DNA from: Hirudinaria manillensis
Lineage: Eukaryota > Annelida > Clitellata > Hirudinida > Hirudinidae
Reading direction: 5' to 3'
Length of the DNA stretch: 64,000 nucleotides
Assembly (NCBI GenBank): GCA_034509925.1
Contig: CM067529.1
Coordinates: 2,704,501 to 2,768,500 of the forward strand
Part shown: positions 50,053-62,479 of the stretch, in pieces
Layout: every line of letters begins with the position of its first letter
How positions within the stretch are numbered: position 1 is the first letter of the stretch
Made by a program: the position numbers and the translations under genes
Notes under the pieces: model-generated
What the model saw: only the letters and a program-made list of their open reading frames with translations
Told to the model about the DNA's origin: nothing
Database searches by the model: none

Positions 50053-52276
50053 GGGTCAAAGCAAGCCGATTGAAATTTTGTGCGCTATGATTAGCATTAT
50101 TTTAACGATAAATAATTTTTTTTTAAATAAATAATAATAATTTTACAAGTAATTTAAAACAAATTAAAAATTCAATAATTGATCTTGAAATCAGTAAAAT
50201 GACTCAGCAGACCTAGAATTTCAAAACCGATATTCAAATAATCTGATCATTGTAACAATGTCGGGTTTTTCAGTTCATTTACTAATTTCCTAATAAGACA
50301 CGTTTTTTTAATAATAAATATATTCTTTTAATATCATGGAAATAGGCCAGACCTGACCAAATAGTTTATGCAGAATTAAATGAGTCAATAATAGAAAAGT
50401 TAATATAAAACTGGAATAGTCGACTTTCTTATCGAAAACTTTCTGATTCATTACTTGAAAATTATCACCAATTACGCAGACGCCCTTCGGCGATTAAATT
50501 CGTATTTTAATATGATACGAATATAAGATAAAATGCATAATTATGTCAAGTTTCAAAGTTTCTAAATTTTATTTATTTTTTTATTTCGTTAGATTTCACT
50601 GTTCTGACTGTTCCAATACAAAATAATTTCTTTTAACCTCAGGTTAAGTCATAAAAATACATCCTGGAAGGAGCTCTTTTATTTATTTAAGAGTTTGCAA
50701 CTGAATTGATCGATTTATCGTTAAAAAATATCTGAAATAAAATACGTGGACCACGGTTTTTGATTACCATGACAGTGCACTAGTTGAGAAAGAAATACAA
50801 GTTATTGAAACAAAAATGGAAAGTAAAAGTGTTTAATCGAAAAAAAGCTTGCTAGTGATTATATAGCTTGTTAATCAGATAAAAAAGGGTCAACAAATAA
50901 ATAATCTTCGATTTGATCACAGGAGAATGTTTTAAGCAAGGAAATGTTTAGGGGCGGAAGAGATAGCTAAAATATTTGCTTAAAGATTATTTTTACTTCT
51001 GGAAATTAAAACGTTTACTAAAACTAAGTTTTATTTTCTACAATAACGATTTTAAAGATCCAAATTTATGTCATAATCTCATGTAGGCCACGTTCTATGA
51101 CCGTTCGTACATCCCCTAACTGTGTTAACGGTATCTATACCCTTCCTTTAGTGAGAAAATTAATGCCGAGCAGGTGCAGAACTCTCTATCATTAACCGAC
51201 ATGGTAAACAAATAAATATTTGTCGACTTATTTTTTGAAAAGTTAAAAAAATCCCTTTGAGCTAACAAACAACGATGTAGCAAAAAGCAGAAACCACCTG
51301 TAAAAGCCACCATTTTGCAAGGTAGTCCACGCAATTTAAAAAATTTAGCGTTGAAGAATTCTCTACCAATAAATTTAGCATTAAATTTAAATCACGTAAT
51401 TTAGCCCTCGCAATGTAAATATGTAAAACCGAAAAAACATTTATTAAAATGTCATTTTAAATAATATTGAAACAAATGTTTCATTTACTTATGTAAATTT
51501 ATTTTCGTCAATTTAAAGAAAATCTTTGGTTGATTTTTATATTTATCATACTTCACTTCTTTTTGTGATGCTTTGTGTGTTACTCAGAAATAGGTTATCT
51601 TGGATCTTTGGTGACTATGGTTAACAATATATCATACACTGTTATACCTCAAAAACAGCCAAAACAAATCAGTCCTATTTATTTGAAACATAATTATTGC
51701 GCATAATCCTCTAATAGAATTCTTGAACGAATGGCAATACAGATGTGAATTCACTTGAGATCATTTTCCAATGGTATCGGCAACAAATCCTTGTTTACTG
51801 ATCCTAATTCTTCAAGTTCTTTATGGACACCGAATGGGAAATCGTAAACTAAATTTTAAAAAGGTTTTGTCATTGTCCCTGTGTGATGTTTTCGATCCAA
51901 AACCTCGCCAGACATACAGACATGTCGCAACGGTTATTTACGCCGACTAAACCAATCAAAGATCATATTATTTTTTCTCGAGTAGAATAATATTTCAAAG
52001 ATTAACTTTTCTAAATGAGAGAAAAAAACTACAGGTTTGAATTTGTGGAGTTAAATATTCGATCAAATACGTCCAGCGCTCAACATTAAGGAAAGTAATT
52101 TTTGTTATCATCAGATCATCGTCGTCGTCGTCATCACCAGGCTAAAGTTTGAGACTCAGCAGGCATGACCTTCGTCTGAGTGGCTGTTCTCAGGAACAAG
52201 TCAATATCAGATTTGAAATTTGTTGGCTTTCCTCGTAAGAGGACCTTGATAGTGGCGTGTTTTGTCACCCCAACTA

Positions 52277-52290
52277 GGGAAATTTGAACC
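52277..52290 (-). mobile_element. tRNA-like (SINE-type) B-box fragment
   Basis: GGGTTCAAATTTCC on the minus strand approximates the Pol III B box within a GC-richer patch. A further weak candidate is GAGTTCGAAATC at 2882-2893. Confidence 0.25.
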
Positions 52291-52596
52291 CGCGACACAC
52301 TAAAATCTATTTTTGGAATTCGAAAGTCACATCTGAACATTAGAATTCATTATCTGTCTTTTGAACCTTGAGTTTGTCAAATGCGTTTTTATTAATTTTT
52401 ATTGATTGATTTATTAATCAAGTTAAATTTAAAATGAATCGACCAGATCATTCGGTTTTACCAAGTCCATTCTCATCATTTCTGCAATCTGCGTATTTGT
52501 AATTTGTAAGGGAGCAGATCTTGGAGAAAATTGTTAAAAATTGACCTCATTTTCATTAAAAAAAAACACGTCTGCCCTCTGAGCCGCGCAAAAAAC

Positions 52597-52604
52597 TATA
52601 AATA
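52597..52604 (+). promoter_or_regulatory. TATA box of the first carbonic anhydrase gene
   Basis: TATAAATA in the context ACTATAAATAGAAG, 107 bp upstream of the ATG at 52704; transcription would start near 52628. An ATG at about 52622 would open only a short frame unrelated to the protein. Confidence 0.6.
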
Positions 52605-52703
52605 GAAGACCCATCAACCTATGGATCAGATTTGCTTTCAGTTGACATTGTGGTTGTAGTTAAGGACACTGGTTTAATTGATTTCACCTGGAAAGCATTG
52701 AAA

Positions 52704-55076
52704 ATGCACCCAAAGTTCATCCTATTTATCTCGATGTTGGTGGGTCTAGTGACCTCTCATGGAACCGAAGAAGGCAAGTTTTTCATTCTTTTTGTTGTAG
52801 GGGATGGAAGCAAGATGGGTCAGTGGCAAGGCCAAGATCTTAAAAATTAGAGGCCTTTGAAAAATAACTTAGACAAGCCTTTACAGGCAATCCAAATTTT
52901 TTTGGCGTTTTCCAAAACATAAAAAACTGCGAATTGGAAGATGCTCAACTGTATTTGTTTCCTCAAACGATTATTATGACGAATGAAACGAATAAAGTTC
53001 ATTTTAAAGTTTTTATTAAAAAATAAATGTTCAAATTAATATTTTTTTTTTGCTTAAACTTCAGAATGGAGCTACGAAGAAGAGGAATTGTTAGGTGAGT
53101 TCCTTCACTCGCTATTTGTCACGTCGTAAATAAGTAAATAAGTTAAGTCAAATAAATATTGCGATTTAAGTTTAAATGGCAACTTTATGGTATTACCTAA
53201 ACTCAAAACACGTTAATATAATTCTTTTTAAATATCATCATCATCATCAGGGCCAAGTCATTGGCGTGACGCGTTCAAAATGTGTGGTCACGTCAAGCAG
53301 TCCCCCATCGATATTTCGTCACCAGTCATCGACAGAACCCTTGAAAGACTGGTTTTCCACGGCTACGACCAAATGCCACAAACTGTCTCTGTTCGACACG
53401 ATGGACACACGAGTAGGTGGTTTGTGGCGATGACGATAATGATTCCCAACTTGCTGTAATGGTAGTGATGATGATGCTACTGCTCTATAGTATAAGAAAT
53501 GTGGGTATAGCAATCTGCATTTAGCGACAAAATTATTCAGTTACGATCGACCTCACGCTATGCTTGTTATTCGATATTTTAATAACATTCTTTGGTTTTT
53601 TTATATTGTTTTGCTTCATCAATACTCGATCAACTTATAAAGTTACGAAAACGTATGGGAAGAAAATGCATATTAAATTATTACAAGCATAATTTATTTG
53701 TTACTTTAAATTTACTGGTTACTTTAAATATAACCCATATTAATAATCAAAATCCGATTAAAGTATAACTCCCTTTTTGAGTTTTCAAGTTCATGTTGAG
53801 ATGAAGCAATTCATAATTCACGTTGGCCAAACAAGTTTAAAAAAAGAACCTTGCAATGCCGAGTCTCATGATAGAAATTATTTTTTTTTGCTTTCAGTTA
53901 AGGTATTTCCAGACGTTGACATGTCCATCTCTGGAGGGAATTTGAACTTCACCTTCAAATTTCATGACCTCCACTTTCACTGGGGTGACAATGACACCAT
54001 GGGCTCTGAACATACCTTCGATGGACACACTTATCCGTTGGAGGTCGGGGACGGTTTTGAAACCAAAAGATGAAATTAAGAAAACAATTTAAACCGAATT
54101 TTGTACATCATTCTAAATATCTTCCAGATTCATTTTGTTCATTGGAACAGCGAAAAATACGCCAACATCTCGGAAGCTTCTGACAAGGAAGACGGACTGG
54201 CAGTTGTGGGGTTATTAGTCACAGTGGTGGGTTTTTTAATATCATTAATAATAATATTAATAATAATAATAATGCGCAAATTATCTAATTTATTTTTACT
54301 TCAAAAGGTACCTGACAATTCTCCGCTCCTTAATGAAGCTCTCGGGGATCTGACCAAATCCTTCGCTGTAATTCACTACGCCGGTTTGTGTTTTTCTCAA
54401 CCAGCCGAAAATAGATAATTATAAGGAAAAATGCTTTATATGTTAAATTAATATTGTACAATAACGTAATAGCAGTTTAAAATATTAAAATATCACTTTC
54501 AGGAAATGAAACAAGAGCAACTCCATTCAAATTCATAGATCTATTTCCAAAGAATCTCCAGTACTACAGGTACCAGGGCAGCCTAACAACTCCTCCATGT
54601 CTTGAAACGGTCACGTGGACAATCATCAAGGACCCAGTCTTTGTGACCCACGAACAGGTTAGTTATGTTATTATTAAGTAATAAAAATTTTAATGAATGT
54701 AGTGTAATTAATAATTATACTGTTCATCCTTCTATACTACAATGCGTAATTACGAGAAACCGAAACACTGGTAGTATTAAATCTTAAAATGGACTTTGGC
54801 AACGCAACGCATTTGATGGACACATTTGTGGCCTGTTTTTATAAATATAAAAGACTTGGGATGGGTCGACGCTTTAGTTTAAGATGTCCTCCTTTTTTTA
54901 CGAGATGAATTTGATACCATTAGGCAGAAGAATTCAGAAGATTCCATGAAGAACACCATCCTGAAAGAGAAATGCATCATTCTAACAGACCAATCCAACC
55001 ACTTAATCAAAGAAAACTTTCCCTAAGCGAGCCTTTCTATGATGCTCAGTTTGATCACAGTACGTTGAAAACGTGA
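52704..55076 (+). CDS. Secreted alpha-carbonic anhydrase, complete and catalytically intact
   Basis: It should interconvert CO2 and bicarbonate outside the cell or in the secretory path. Eight exons: 52704-52773, 53065-53094, 53251-53412, 53898-54043, 54128-54226, 54308-54383, 54503-54657, 54924-55076; in phase, 296 residues. The signal peptide is [20 protein letters not shown]. Zinc ligands are H113 and H115 (LHFHWG) and H138 (IHFVHWN); E125 lies in GSEHT, the proton-shuttle histidine (His64 of human CA II) is H86 in DGHT, and Thr199 corresponds to T223 in GSLTTPPC. C45 and C227 are placed for the disulfide of extracellular members. The end carries [10 protein letters not shown], the usual C-terminal motif. 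Intron 1 appears to use a GC donor (AAG|GCAAGT), the only junction that keeps frame. The second carbonic anhydrase unit follows 510 bp downstream and may share its transcript. Confidence 0.95.
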
Positions 55077-55585
55077 TGTCTTAATCTTGTGTGTGTGTGT
55101 TTTTTTTTTGTTAAAGATATTTTTAAGTATTGATTTGTTGGATTTATTTATTTGTTTAATGCAGAGGTTTAAGAGGGATTCTTTTGGGGGTACTTATTAC
55201 GATTTGATTGTTATTTATTATGTAGTTAAATCATTATTATTAAAATATATTAGTATATCATTAAAATGAAACATAAAGGTATTAAAAATTCGTTTATTCG
55301 TTTGAATCAAAAATATTTAGATTTTCGTAATGCAATTTAAATAAATAATTACATCCTGGATATAAAGTGTAAATATTAAATCTTATTAATATAGAAAAAA
55401 GAAAGTGAAATTAATTATTAGTTAAGTAATTTCTAAAACATTTGCTTATGAAAAGCTAAAAAGACTTTTAAATTTTATTTTTTCATCCTATTTTGAAAGC
55501 TCTAAGTTAATAATTGCTAGAATAATACTTCACAAATAATTCAAAATAATTTTATAGTTGTAATATGTTAATATTGAACTTGTAG

Positions 55586-55755
55586 AGTGCAGCTACGAAG
55601 GAAAGGACTCAGTGTGTGAGTTTCTTTGGTGCACTTCTTTAACAGAAGTTTTCTCATTTATTTTTGCTTTTTCAAGTTTTCTAATGTTAAAAAATTGCAA
55701 ATAAAAGTATAATAAATCGAATCGGTAAATATAATAATAATAGTAATAATAATGA

Positions 55756-55788
<33 letters not shown>

Positions 55789-57322
55789 TGCGCATTTCAC
55801 CATTCCATCAACAAACCGCTTCAAGGTCAAAGTCAGTGCCTCGATGTGTTTAAGCTTTGTGATCCTGGTAACCACTTTCCTGTTGACATTTCATCGCCTG
55901 TACCTGACAACAACCTTGGTAGATTGTACTTCCATGGGTACGACCAAACGCCAGTAGCTGTGACACTGCGTTATGACGGAAATGCAGGTGGGTTTCATCG
56001 CTTGAATATTACCGTCTGTCAATCATCTTCTTTGACCATGTGCTCCTTCGATCGACCGATTTTAAAATTTCCGCACTCGACATATTTTCTTGCTTCGAAT
56101 CCACGTTTGAATTTTAAAGACAACATTTAAGACAAATGATTCCAAAAACAACACTAAATATTATGAAAACTACAAAGGGCCATTTTGTCTTCAGTCAAGG
56201 TATTTACCGGCCACGAAATGTCCATCTCCGGAGGGAATCTGAACCATACGTTTGTCTTCCACCACCTCCATTTCCACTGGGGTGGCAACGATTCATCAGG
56301 TTCCGAACATACCGTCAACGGACACTCTTATCCGCTGGAGGTTAGGATTCGTTTTGGTTACTACACTCTACACCAATTAGAGTTAAGTGAAATTAGGTTT
56401 TGTAATTTATTTTTAAAAAATTAAATCTCTTCCAGGTGCACTTTATTCATTGGAACAATGAAAAATATGCCAGCCTTTCTGAAGCCTCCAATAAAGAAGA
56501 TGGTTTGGCTGCTGTTGGGTTATTAGTCAACGTGGTATGATTTTGTGCCCATGTTCTTTCAAGTTATTACATAGCCTATATTATATTGTAAAGGCTATAA
56601 TTGCATTGCCAAATTAAACAAAACTACATAATTTAATATTCTCCATTCCAGTGATAGGCTTCAATATGATTGAGGGAAATACAATTTCTTTTTTGCTCTT
56701 AGGCTCCTAATGATTGTCCACTCCTCAACAAAGTTCTTGGAAATTTGACAAAGTCCTTGGCTTTTGTAAACAAAAACGGTTGGTGACTTCTCAGTAGGCC
56801 GACATGTATTCTAAATGAAATATATTAACATATTATGACTAAATATATTAACTGAAATATAATTAATATACTGTATTTTCATATTTTAACTAAATGTGTT
56901 AACAGAATACTTTAACTGGCATGCATTCTAGGAAACGAAACAAACGTAACTCCATTCAAGTTCTTGGATTTATTTCCGTCGAACCTCCAGTACTACAGGT
57001 ACCAGGGCAGCCTGACAACCTCTCCATGTCTAGAAACAGTCGCCTGGTCAATCGTCAAAGAACCAGTTTACGTGACACAAGATCAGGTTAGTTTTGATCT
57101 TCTTTAGCACGTAACGCTTCTTGTAACCAGAGTTGAACTCGGACTCCAAGAACCCAGACAAAGATGCCTTGGTAGCATCTATGCACAGCAGCGTTAATCG
57201 ACCAATTACTGATGGAACCACGTTGTTTCCATGTGTTTCAGGCTGAAGAATTCAGAAGGTTCCATGCCCAGTCTCATAACGGCAGAACGTTTTACGTGAG
57301 TGAGGCCTTCGGCAAACCATAG
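55586..57322 (+). CDS. Second alpha-carbonic anhydrase unit, diverged, without a visible first exon
   Basis: Seven exons: 55586-55615, 55826-55987, 56195-56340, 56436-56534, 56703-56778, 56932-57086, 57242-57322. The first six have exactly the lengths (30, 162, 146, 99, 76, 155) and phases of exons 2-7 of the preceding gene, so this is a tandem duplicate. Zinc ligands remain (LHFHWG and VHFIHWN), as do GSEHT, SLTTSPC and both disulfide cysteines. Changes: SHW of the N-terminal core has become SQC, QSPIDI is HFPVDI, the shuttle histidine is Asn (DGNA), and the last exon lacks about 18 residues, including the NxRPxQPL block, before its stop. No ATG/signal-peptide exon is visible between 55077 and 55585. 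Its first codon is split (phase 1), so it needs an upstream exon, either unseen or exon 8 of the neighbour. Activity is probably reduced or structural. Confidence 0.85.
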
Positions 57323-59023
57323 ACCCTGCAGGTCGATGAGTCCATTGTCGTTAAGTGCTGCCATCTTTTGATCATCCTCTGGACGAGTTGAATTCAATGC
57401 AAGATTGAAGATTGAAAACAATCAATACATTTGTATTTTTATGCCATTTTTTAAATGTCCAATTTTACTTTAAATTCTCTGTTAAGCTTTCCATTCAAAA
57501 TTGAACTGATATCGTTCGATGGAAGAAAAATCATCTTTTTAACCCGATTTGAAATAAATTGCATCCAAAAGAGACAAAAGCATAAAATGTTGGAGATATT
57601 TATTATTTTATTTTATCGCAATTTCGAAAAATTCGGTGGACGAATTCATCTAGTAACTAGTTAGAAAAACCATCCACTTTGTAAGCAAGCGAATATTATC
57701 AGAAGTTCGTGTAAAAAGGAGGCTGGATTTTTAGAAGTTAATAATTAATATATTGATCGGGTTGGTATTTAATAATGATGAGGTACACACAAACTCACAA
57801 GACTATGATACTACTCTAAAAAAAAATCGAAAACTGTTTTTGAGACTGAACATTTGTTGCAAGACCATTTTCTTTGTGTTCGTTTTTCTGTTTCATAACT
57901 TAGAAAACCTTTATGTAATCATTTATAGTTATTTATTTTGCCCTGGAATATTACTGAATTATTGCACAAAATCAATATTAAGTTGCGTAAACATGAATAA
58001 CAAGATATGTATTTCATGTGTTTGTGAAAATTAAAAGTAGATTTACCGATTCTGCGATATCAAAATTTAATGCCATTCTATCATATAAATATTGTAAAAT
58101 AAACATTCAAAATTCATGAAAATTCGCGAATTGAAACCACGAATAAATATTTTCCTCCTGCTGCATTGGAGTCTGTTAAGGACCGATTTTGTTGCTTGGC
58201 TGCGAATTAACTTCAGTTTAATGTTTATCTGCGAAATTAAAATTTAAAATTGATATTATTAAGATAATAGCTATTTCAAGTCTCCTTTGCTTGTCGATTT
58301 TCCTAATTTCTTTAGTTTATTTTTTAAATTAAAAAGTTTTAAGCTTTTCTTTGATAATTTCTAAAGTCCTTGAGCCAATGACAAAGATGAAAAATTTTCC
58401 GTAAAAAGTCTGGCTCAGAATGATAAATTTTAGAGCGACCAGGATGAAAATATCCAATCATGGTTGCTTCAATTGTAGAACGACCTCGTCTATCGTAAAT
58501 ATAAAATCATTTTAAAATTAAATCGTAATTATTTGCCTTTTCTAATTTGTTTTTATATTATAATCTGTTTGCTGCATGTTTTCATCAGCATCGGACACAT
58601 TCAAGCGTGAATGTATCAAAGGGATAATTAAATCGAAATGCACAAAATAAGTCTAATATGATGTCAAGTAGCTTCAGCCAAGATGTCTTAGAAATCAAAA
58701 GTGACAAAAGGTCATAAAAAATAAATTAAAAAAAAAAACTTTTAAAATGTTTTTGTGAATAAACGTTTTAGTACATAAGTGTAAAAATATAAAAGTTAAC
58801 AATAAATTTGTTAAAACCTAGAATTATTAAGTATCTTTTATTCGTAATAAGTGCATCTGTTAACTACAATGGACAATTAAAAACAAATATTTATTGCACG
58901 ACAAACATCGAAACATACTTTGCACCAGATTTGTTACAATCATCGTGAAATATCAAGGATATTATAATACAGAACTTCCAGGGTCATTTGTTTCTATAGC
59001 TTTCAGACATTTACAGCTTAGTG
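57323..59023. other. Spacer between the carbonic anhydrase unit and the 521-residue gene
   Basis: AT-rich sequence with a possible polyadenylation signal (AATAAA, 57553-57558) for the carbonic anhydrase transcript. A 52-bp segment near 58657-58710 has a diverged copy near 62833-62885. No gene was seen. Confidence 0.5.
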
Positions 59024-62000
59024 ATGGCATGTGATGGATTACCGAGTGATATTGCTAGAGGTAGGAAGCATTTATTATAATACTTACAGAAAATTTATTA
59101 TTAATGTTATTAGCAAATCCTGATTATGTTACTAAAATTGTTTTAATAACAGATTTGAAAATGCAAATTCAAACTTTACAAGGATTGAACGGAGAACAAT
59201 TCGATGTGAGGATATTACAATTTCAATAATATATAATGATCATTAAATGGTCAATAAAAACATATATTCCAACATATTAAAATTAATTTCATCTAATTTT
59301 AGCCCGCAGACCTTGAAAAATTTAAAGAAGTTTCGATTGCATTGGGGTAAAAATCTTTTTTCATCTTGAACAAATAATTATTCAAAATTATTCCATTTTC
59401 GCATCATTCATTTAGCTTCAGCAAACTTTTAGAAATAATTATTAATCTTTTTATTAAAATATAATTTAACTGAATAATGTTTGTGTATGCATATAAAATG
59501 TGAAATTTAATGATGTCTGAAATATTTCAGTTCTATGTTGCCCGATCTGTCGGATCCCACAATTTCTGAGATTGACGACCTGTTGTATCCTGAAGATACA
59601 ACTGTTAAAATACCATCGAGTTTGTGTCACTTTTATTAGATTTTCAATCATGAGTTTATTGTAAATGTTTGCCTTGTTTCTTCAGATTCAACATTACATT
59701 CCAAAGAGACATTTTCAATAATTTCTCAAAATTGTTTGAAATTGTATCTTGACTTCTACAGTCGTTTAGTAAGATGATAAAATTTGATAATCATTTGCCT
59801 ATATCACTTATCCTAGTCTTAGATCAAAACAAAATGTTTACAAATTTTAATCAAAATACTTCTCTTTTTTTTTCAGACAATGAGACATAAAATATGCTTG
59901 AAATCAGCTCTTTATGACACTACTTTAATCCAATTGCTTGAAAATATGCCACTGGAAAATTTCGATCCTGATCAATACTATAAGATACTTGGGTAATTAA
60001 CAAATTTCTATGATTTATCTTATTGGACTCTATTATTGCTAAGATTTGCAATCAAAAACTATTTCGACAGAATTTTTAGATTTTACACGCTTTCAAGAAA
60101 TGAATACAAATTGTGTATTGCTGTTAAAATAATGAAAGTTGCCATAAATTACTTCAAAGAAGACTTGGGTGATGGTTGGTTTTTTCACTTTTAAACATTT
60201 ATTTTGATAATAACAAAATAATAATAAGCACTAAATATAAAAACTATTAAATCATGATTTGCAGAGTTTTTCGAATTTTATTGGTTGAAAGATTTGTCTA
60301 AAATCCCTGAAGCCAAACACATAAATAAGAAAAGAGTCACGTCTTGGCTATCCAAACAATGTAAACCAATCTCATCACAGTTTGTTAAGTGATATTTATT
60401 ATTGTAATTCATTAAAATATATCCCAACAGCTAAATACATATACGAGGCAGTTGACTTAAAGTCAACAAAAATGTTGATTCCAGACGAAAAAAGATACTT
60501 CGATGAATTTGGTGACAGCGATGAGGTTTGTTCAGTTTTTAAATATAAAATTACGGATTAAATCAGTTTTACATGTTGTAACGAATGCATAACAGGAAAA
60601 TCTTTCTTTTACAAAGTAAAATTCCTTTTAAAATCGTAATTTGTTTTAACAAATGTTAAATTTCTAGGTCCACACGAGTATTAAAAATTTGCGGTTGATG
60701 GAAAATGCATTAGTTTTTCGAGGAAAAATCACCTTAATTAAGAAACTTTATAATTACTTTATGTCTGCTGAGAGTGAAGAAGAAAAGTTGGATCGATTAA
60801 AAGTTTATCTTAAAGCCATCATTGTAAGATGATAACATCAATCATCAATTATGTTAAGTTAAAACATTAATTCATTAAAATAATTTATTTGAATTTTAAT
60901 TGCATAATACCTTTACGTTCGTTTCGAATTATTCTTTAACAGCATAGACAAAACATAGATTATGAACCTGAAAGTTATGAAAACTATGACACAGGAAGAT
61001 TCGCAAAAGGATTCGTTCCCATTGTTTCCACTCTTAAACATATCTTCATTCATCTGAAACGCGTAATAATTCATTCTTAAAATTATGTTGACGAAACAAA
61101 TAGATTTTAAATTTGAAACATATATTTAACGAAGTGAAACATTAATTGCATTATTTAAAAATAACTTTAGAATGGAGGTTATACAGACGATCAATTAAGA
61201 GACATAGAAAAACATCATAATTACGTCATAGAACCTTACCTGTCTGATGACTCATTCAACTCCAATGTTTGGAGACCCCATGTTCGACAGTTGATAAGTG
61301 ATAAACTGAGTGATTTGAACCAATCCGAAAATGAAGTTAATTCTGAAGAACGTGATTATACGATTGAACATTTCATTTTATTTGATGACCTCATGAAATG
61401 CATGCATGTGCTGAATATTTTATATACTGCAATGTACAAATGTCAGGAACTACTTAAGGTATTGCAACAAAAAGATTATTTTATTCACAAAATCAAACTT
61501 AAATCCTAGAATTATTCTCTTGAAATTGTCAAACTATAATGTTAAAAAAATTAACTGCCTGCTTTTTATAAATAATATTATTCGATAATATTTATATTTA
61601 GACAAAAGGATTTATTGTTGATGCTCCAGTATTCAGGCGTGAATTATCTGATATAACTGAATACTTAAAAGAAGCACTAAGAGATCCAGCAAAAGGTGGT
61701 AATATACCATGGTGGATTGAGACGGTTCTAAGAAAATGGTTAAAACATTTGGAATGTCTTTTAATAGTTCAAAAGATTATTTAAAAATTTAAACACAACA
61801 AAAAAATATAAACTGAATTATATAAAATTTAAAGCATAACAAAATGTTCTTCTTTTACAGTCCATTCATGTTTTTATCCAAGAATCATGACTACTTGATG
61901 GAAGATCTGATCAAATTATTGAGAGGGGAGCATGTTGATGAGGTGAGTCTTACTTAAAATATTACCATATCTTGTTGTCTTGACATCAGTAACATAAATT

Positions 62001-62118
62001 AATTAGCAACATATTATTTTAATTAAATATTACACTTCGGTTATGATTGCAGATGGTAAAGGAAGAACTATTTCATGCCATAAATTCTAATATATTCACA
62101 GATTATGATTATATCTAA
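59024..62118 (+). CDS. Unrecognised 521-residue protein, 15 exons, complete
   Basis: Exons: 59024-59060, 59153-59205, 59303-59346, 59531-59619, 59686-59768, 59877-59992, 60071-60174, 60265-60360, 60431-60525, 60668-60823, 60943-61062, 61171-61458, 61602-61738, 61861-61942, 62053-62118. Every junction has good GT-AG signals and matching phase, and the sum (1,566 nt) is an exact number of codons, so the gene is very probably real although I recognise no domain. It starts MACDGLPSDIARDLKMQIQT and ends NSNIFTDYDYI. It has no signal peptide or membrane segment, is rich in Leu, Lys, Asp and Glu, and looks largely alpha-helical, with motifs such as LYDTTLIQLLENMPLENFD, KMLIPDEKRYFDEFG and GNIPWWIETVLRKCPFMFL. 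AATAAA follows 27 bases past the stop. It lies between an intact carbonic anhydrase unit and the decayed third copy. An upstream exon with another start cannot be excluded. Confidence 0.8.
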
Positions 62119-62145
62119 TGCTCAGTGCAAAATTATTTAATGATT

Positions 62146-62151
62146 AATAAA
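62146..62151 (+). terminator. AATAAA polyadenylation signal
   Basis: Canonical hexamer close behind the stop of the 521-residue gene. Confidence 0.6.
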
Positions 62152-62479
62152 AACCTTAAAAACTAAAGTTCTGAATATTTAACAACCAAACTATTTCTAA
62201 ATTAAATTTACAAATATTAAGAAAGCCCTTTTGAAAAATCAACACTGTGTCTCAAACCTCCGGTATGCAGCAATTTATTTAAAATTACAAGTTACTGTTG
62301 ATCTCAAAAATTTAAATTAAAAAAATCACATTAGACATAGAAAATAATTCAATAATGGTACCAATTTAATCATACCTGTGATAATGAATGCTAGAAGACA
62401 TAGGAAAATATTGCCATTTACACCCAAGACAGAATACGGTGAAGATATTGAGTGAGATGATGAGATTGACCATTCTTCA

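Larger units (their letters stand above)
49849..52596. other. Region between the ZSWIM8 start and the carbonic anhydrase promoter
   Basis: AT-rich DNA without a supported gene; the two flanking genes are divergent. The first few hundred bases should hold the ZSWIM8 promoter and 5' UTR, including a YY1-like site. A tRNA-like B-box fragment lies near 52277-52290. Confidence 0.5.
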
